From an uncultured Candidatus Planktophila sp. (GTDB lineage: Bacteria > Actinomycetota > Actinomycetes > Nanopelagicales > Nanopelagicaceae), in assembly GCA_937975715.1 (NCBI GenBank), contig CALJUA010000110.1, positions 1 through 9,359 of the forward strand: 9,359 bases of DNA. The letters run 5' to 3'. This document shows, piece by piece, positions 6,566 to 9,359 of this stretch. Each line of letters starts with the position of its first letter. Position 1 is the stretch's first letter. The position numbers and the translations under genes are program-made. The notes beneath the pieces are model-generated. The model made no database searches. It worked only from the letters and a program-made list of their open reading frames with translations, and had not been told where the DNA came from.

Positions 6566-7566
6566 TAGTTTGCTCCCTTAATGAGGTGGCATGCGACTTC
6601 ATGTCCACTTGTTGAATTTAGTGACGGTCTTAATTCTGGTCGTTCGCTGCGACATATATCCATTGCAAATGCACATCGTGTTGAGAAGGCGCATCCTGAT
6701 GGCTTTTCAATGGGGCTTGGAACTTCACCTTGCAAGATGATTCGCTCAGCTTTGCGATCAGGATTCATACTTGGAACAGCAGATAGAAGTGCAATTGTGT
6801 ATGGATGTTCAGCAGCTTCTGGAAGTGACTCTGCCGGCAAGATTTCAACTACCGATCCCAAATACATTACTGCGACTCGGTGCCCGACATATCGGGCAAC
6901 AGCGACGTCGTGAGTGACAAACATAAATGAGAGGCCGGTTTCGCCTTGAATTTCCCTTAAAAGATTGACTATTTGAGCTTGAATTGAGACGTCCAAGGCA
7001 GAAACAATCTCATCAGCAATGATGAGTTCGGGCTTTGTTGCCAAGCATCGAGCAATCGCTAGGCGCTGGCGTTGGCCTCCAGAGAATTCATGAGGATAAC
7101 GTTTTAAGTATTGGGTTGGGATATTGACCATCTCGCATGCTTCGGCGATTCGAGCAATGCGCTCCTCAACCTCCTCGACGCCGTGGACCTGGAGGACTTC
7201 CTCCATAGCAGCGCCAACTCGTTGTCGTGGATTAAAGGATGTGTAAGGATCCTGGAAGATCATCTGCACCTTTTTGCGGAAACGCATCTGGTCTTTTCCT
7301 TGAAGTTTTGTTACATCTTGCAACCCTTGACCAAAATCAAATTCAAGTGCGCCTTCAGTAGGTTTATCTAGCAAAGCCATCATGCGACCAAGAGTTGTCT
7401 TGCCACAGCCGGACTCTCCGATAATCGAAATGGTCTCACCTCGGAAGATACTTAAATCAACGCCATCGAGAGCCTTTACATGGCCCTTAGTTCGGCGAAG
7501 GACTCCTCCGACAACTGGGAAGTGTTTCTTAACTTCCTTGACTTGGTATAGAGGTGTTTCAGACAT
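6565..7566 (-). CDS. dppF: Dpp/Opp-type ABC transporter ATP-binding protein (DppF-like)
   Basis: A 333-residue cytoplasmic ATPase, the second of the pair that powers the importer. Walker A GESGCGKTT is at 50-58, the Q-loop FQDPYTSFNP at 104-113, the ABC signature SGGQRQR at 162-168, Walker B LIIADE at 181-186 with catalytic E186, and the switch histidine H219 in VTHD. The residue after the Walker B glutamate is Ile instead of the usual Pro. The C-terminal oligopeptide-transporter extension (about 255-330) carries C292, C298, C305 and C326, the four-cysteine pattern of this subfamily. The gene overlaps the end of dppD by 8 bases. In Dpp/Opp families the substrate is usually a peptide, but related systems carry sialic acid, and the operon points to that here. 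The gene name reflects the family, not a proven substrate. Confidence 0.9.
   Translation of the reverse strand: MSETPLYQVKEVKKHFPVVGGVLRRTKGHVKALDGVDLSIFRGETISIIGESGCGKTTLGRMMALLDKPTEGALEFDFGQGLQDVTKLQGKDQMRFRKKVQMIFQDPYTSFNPRQRVGAAMEEVLQVHGVEEVEERIARIAEACEMVNIPTQYLKRYPHEFSGGQRQRLAIARCLATKPELIIADEIVSALDVSIQAQIVNLLREIQGETGLSFMFVTHDVAVARYVGHRVAVMYLGSVVEILPAESLPEAAEHPYTIALLSAVPSMNPDRKAERIILQGEVPSPIEKPSGCAFSTRCAFAMDICRSERPELRPSLNSTSGHEVACHLIKGAN
6573..6579 (-). promoter_or_regulatory. Ribosome-binding site AAGGGAG of the aldolase gene
   Basis: AAGGGAG on the minus strand, seven bases before the aldolase ATG and inside the end of the preceding ATPase gene. It fixes the start used here and suggests efficient initiation at this junction. 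Confidence 0.65.
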
Positions 7567-8605
7567 GGGAACCTCCTACTGTCAATGCGGGCAAGTTTCC
7601 GCCTTCATCTAGTCGCAAACAGCGAACATCATGACCATTTTCAAGCAATCGCATTGAGACTTGCTCGGTCTTGCAACGATCGATGACATATGGGCAACGT
7701 CCAGCAAACTCGCAGCCTGTTGGTACATCACTTGGCGCAGGAGTTTGGCCAACAATTGTCTTGAGTTTGAGATCTTTATCGGCATCCAGTGTTGGAACGC
7801 TCTCCAATAAGGCCCGGGTATACGGGTGCCGAGGAGTGCGCAAGACTTGTTCGGTTGTTCCGTATTCAACTACTCGCCCTAAATACATAACCGCAACATG
7901 ATCGGCGACCTCAGAGACGAGAGCCATATTATGGGTGATCAAAATGAAAGTCTTTCCCGCCTTCTCTTGAAGATCCTTCAAAAGAGTCATTATTTGAGCC
8001 TGAATAGTCACATCTAGCGCAGTTGTTGGCTCATCTGCGATGACCAAATCTGGCTCGCAGATAGTGGCAACAGCAATCATTACGCGTTGACGCATTCCGC
8101 CTGAGAATTCGTGAGGATATGCGTCATATCGACGTGGAGCATCGGAGATGCCTAACTTGCGGAAGAGTTCTACAACTCTAGTGCGGGCTTGATCCTTAGA
8201 AACGCGTGCGTGCTGGCGAAGGCCCTCAGCAACTTGTCGCCCAACTTTGTGCGCAGGGTTCAGAGATGAGAGCGTATCTTGAAAGATCATGCCGATCTGT
8301 GCGCCGCGAATACCGCGCATCTGGCTACCGAACTTTTCAAGTTTATTGATTTCGATGGAATCTTTCTGATTATTAAACGTAATCTTTCCAGAAGTGATTC
8401 GTCCGTTATCAGGTAGGAGTTGAACGATTGCCTGCGCAGTCACTGACTTTCCACACCCGGATTCACCGACCACACATAGGAATGAACCGCGAGGAACATT
8501 GAGCGAAACGTCACGGAGAATGTGAATCTGATTTCCTTCAACGTTGAAGGAAACATTGACCTTATCGAGTTCGAGAATATTCTCGCTACCGTTAAATTGT
8601 GTCAT
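7559..8605 (-). CDS. dppD: Dpp/Opp-type ABC transporter ATP-binding protein (DppD-like)
   Basis: A 348-residue ATPase, the first of the pair energising the importer. Walker A GESGCGKS is at 47-54, the Q-loop IFQDTLSSLNP at 107-117, the signature SGGMRQR at 168-174, Walker B LVIADE at 187-192 with E192, and H225 in ITHN. The C-terminal extension has C298, C304, C311 and C329, as in its partner. The frame stays open upstream to 8764, but the extra 53 residues are basic, not ABC-like and would overlap the permease gene. The ATG at 8605-8603 puts the fold start (NILELDKVNVSF) in the usual place, shares one base with the permease stop (TGATG), and has GGAAAGAAG just upstream. A perfect 22-base palindrome lies at codons 18-25. 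Confidence 0.9.
   Translation of the reverse strand: MTQFNGSENILELDKVNVSFNVEGNQIHILRDVSLNVPRGSFLCVVGESGCGKSVTAQAIVQLLPDNGRITSGKITFNNQKDSIEINKLEKFGSQMRGIRGAQIGMIFQDTLSSLNPAHKVGRQVAEGLRQHARVSKDQARTRVVELFRKLGISDAPRRYDAYPHEFSGGMRQRVMIAVATICEPDLVIADEPTTALDVTIQAQIMTLLKDLQEKAGKTFILITHNMALVSEVADHVAVMYLGRVVEYGTTEQVLRTPRHPYTRALLESVPTLDADKDLKLKTIVGQTPAPSDVPTGCEFAGRCPYVIDRCKTEQVSMRLLENGHDVRCLRLDEGGNLPALTVGGSHV
7571..7577 (-). promoter_or_regulatory. Ribosome-binding site AGGAGGT of dppF
   Basis: A near-perfect Shine-Dalgarno, AGGAGGT on the minus strand, four bases before the dppF ATG and embedded in the last codons of dppD. It decides the start of dppF and is the strongest such signal in the window. 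Confidence 0.8.
8532..8553. repeat. Perfect 22-bp palindrome inside the dppD coding region
   Basis: The half-site TTTCCTTCAAC is followed directly by its exact reverse complement. In RNA it could form a 9-bp hairpin with an ACGU loop, about 50 bases after the dppD ATG. It lies within codons 18-25 (V-S-F-N-V-E-G-N). It may be an operator, a hairpin affecting dppD expression, or coincidence; the sequence alone does not decide. Confidence 0.6.
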
Positions 8606-9359
8606 CACTTCTTTCCAAATCTTCCCAAGAGAGATTGCTTCAATGAGCTGCTCACACTTGAAGTGCGTTGACGAGGGTCGAGGACATCTCGCAAACCGTC
8701 TCCGATGAAATTCACTCCGAGTACGAAAATCACGATTGACAGCGCAGGAAAAACCCAAAGCCACCAGTACTCATTAACAACTACCGGAGATTGCGCCGCT
8801 GCCAAAAGATTTCCCCAGGTTGGAGTAGTAATTGGAACTCCGAGACCTAGAAATGAAAGTCCTGCTTCGGCGATGATGTAAATCGCCGTATTGACTGTGA
8901 AAGCAACAACTATCGGGCTGAGGGTATTTGGGAGTAAGTGACGAAAGATGATGCGCGATTTTGAGAAGCCAAATGCGCGATCTGCCTCGACAAACGCTTC
9001 TTCTCGAAGTGAGAAGAATTCACCACGAACCAAGCGGAATGTAGTCATCCAGCCAGTGACAGCAAAGATAAGAATGACGTTATTGATGCCTTGGCCAAGT
9101 AATGAAACGGCAATAAGAACAAGGATGAGTTGTGGGAAAGTCATCACGAGCTCTGAAATTCGCAGAACGATTGTGTCAAATTTACCGCCGAGGTACCCAG
9201 CAACAGCACCCAATACTGTTCCGATGAGATTTGCTAGAAGAGAAGCAAGTACTCCGATATAGATGGATTGACGGGCGCCATACAAAACACGGCTGAGCAT
9301 GTCTCGACCTAGTTGATCCGTACCCATGAGGTGACCCCAACCAGGTGCGAGTCTTGAAT
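8605..9359 (-). CDS. dppC: Dpp/Opp-type ABC transporter permease (DppC-like), N-terminus cut by window edge
   Basis: The frame is open to the right edge, so the N-terminal part, normally about 40-60 residues with the first membrane segment, is missing; about 251 codons are present. The internal methionine at 9327 is not the start, because the preceding residues PGWGHL run into GTDQLGRDMLSR, the typical DppC pattern H-x-x-GTDxLGRD. The binding-protein-dependent transport domain follows, with hydrophobic segments at about minus-strand 9260-9180, 9150-9060, 8930-8860 and 8770-8700. The EAA loop EADRAFGFSKSRIIFRHLLP, which couples to the ATPases, sits near 8990-8930. The C-terminal GDGLRDVLDPR is also family-typical. 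Its TGA overlaps the dppD ATG by one base. The partner permease and the solute-binding protein would lie beyond the right edge. Confidence 0.9.
   Translation of the reverse strand, partial: SRLAPGWGHLMGTDQLGRDMLSRVLYGARQSIYIGVLASLLANLIGTVLGAVAGYLGGKFDTIVLRISELVMTFPQLILVLIAVSLLGQGINNVILIFAVTGWMTTFRLVRGEFFSLREEAFVEADRAFGFSKSRIIFRHLLPNTLSPIVVAFTVNTAIYIIAEAGLSFLGLGVPITTPTWGNLLAAAQSPVVVNEYWWLWVFPALSIVIFVLGVNFIGDGLRDVLDPRQRTSSVSSSLKQSLLGRFGKK

Noticed and set aside
8606..8764. N-terminal extension of the first ATPase by 53 residues
   Set aside because: The extension is basic, unlike any ABC N-terminus, and overlaps the permease gene; the ATG at 8605 has a ribosome-binding site and gives the normal family length.

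Overview
The window (about 46-48% G+C by eye) looks like a piece of a low-GC actinobacterial chromosome, for example a freshwater acI / Nanopelagicales-type lineage. The grounds are tightly overlapping genes, a GTG start, TANNNT -10-like boxes placed so close to start codons that transcripts would be leaderless, an actinobacterial-looking ModA with a Cys pair, and a sialidase of the Micromonospora type. The lineage is an inference. Nothing here is an RNA gene, mobile element or CRISPR array; essentially every base except one 157-bp gap is coding.

Region 1 (1-2054, minus strand) is a molybdenum unit, modA-modB-mobA, in which each gene overlaps the next by an ATGA. It covers periplasmic/extracellular molybdate capture (ModA), the membrane channel (ModB) and molybdenum cofactor guanylylation (MobA, cut by the left edge). 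The ATPase ModC is not between them.

Region 2 (2055-2211) is the only intergenic stretch. It is shared by the leftward mod unit and a rightward gene, and it carries weak candidate -10 boxes for both.

Region 3 (2212-3144, plus strand) is one gene of a poorly characterised family (DUF4862-like, probably a TIM-barrel sugar isomerase/epimerase-type fold). Its stop codon abuts the stop codon of the operon coming from the right.

Region 4 (3145-9359, minus strand) is the 3' part of a sialic-acid utilisation operon. In transcription order it holds a Dpp/Opp-type ABC permease (cut by the right edge), two ABC ATPases, a NanA-like aldolase, a GH33 sialidase and a BadF/NagK-type sugar kinase. All junctions overlap or are 5 bp apart. 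This type of importer is known to carry sialic acid in other bacteria (SatABCD of Haemophilus ducreyi, SiaEFGI of Corynebacterium glutamicum). The proposed flow is uptake of Neu5Ac or a small sialoside, release of Neu5Ac by the sialidase, cleavage to pyruvate plus ManNAc by the aldolase, and phosphorylation of an amino sugar by the kinase.

The most interesting points are these. The kinase is not of the usual ROK NanK type. The sialidase has no signal peptide but carries a C-terminal Ig-like module typical of secreted proteins. No NanE-type epimerase is visible, while an uncharacterised isomerase-like protein sits right next door. A perfect 22-bp palindrome lies just inside the first ABC ATPase gene.
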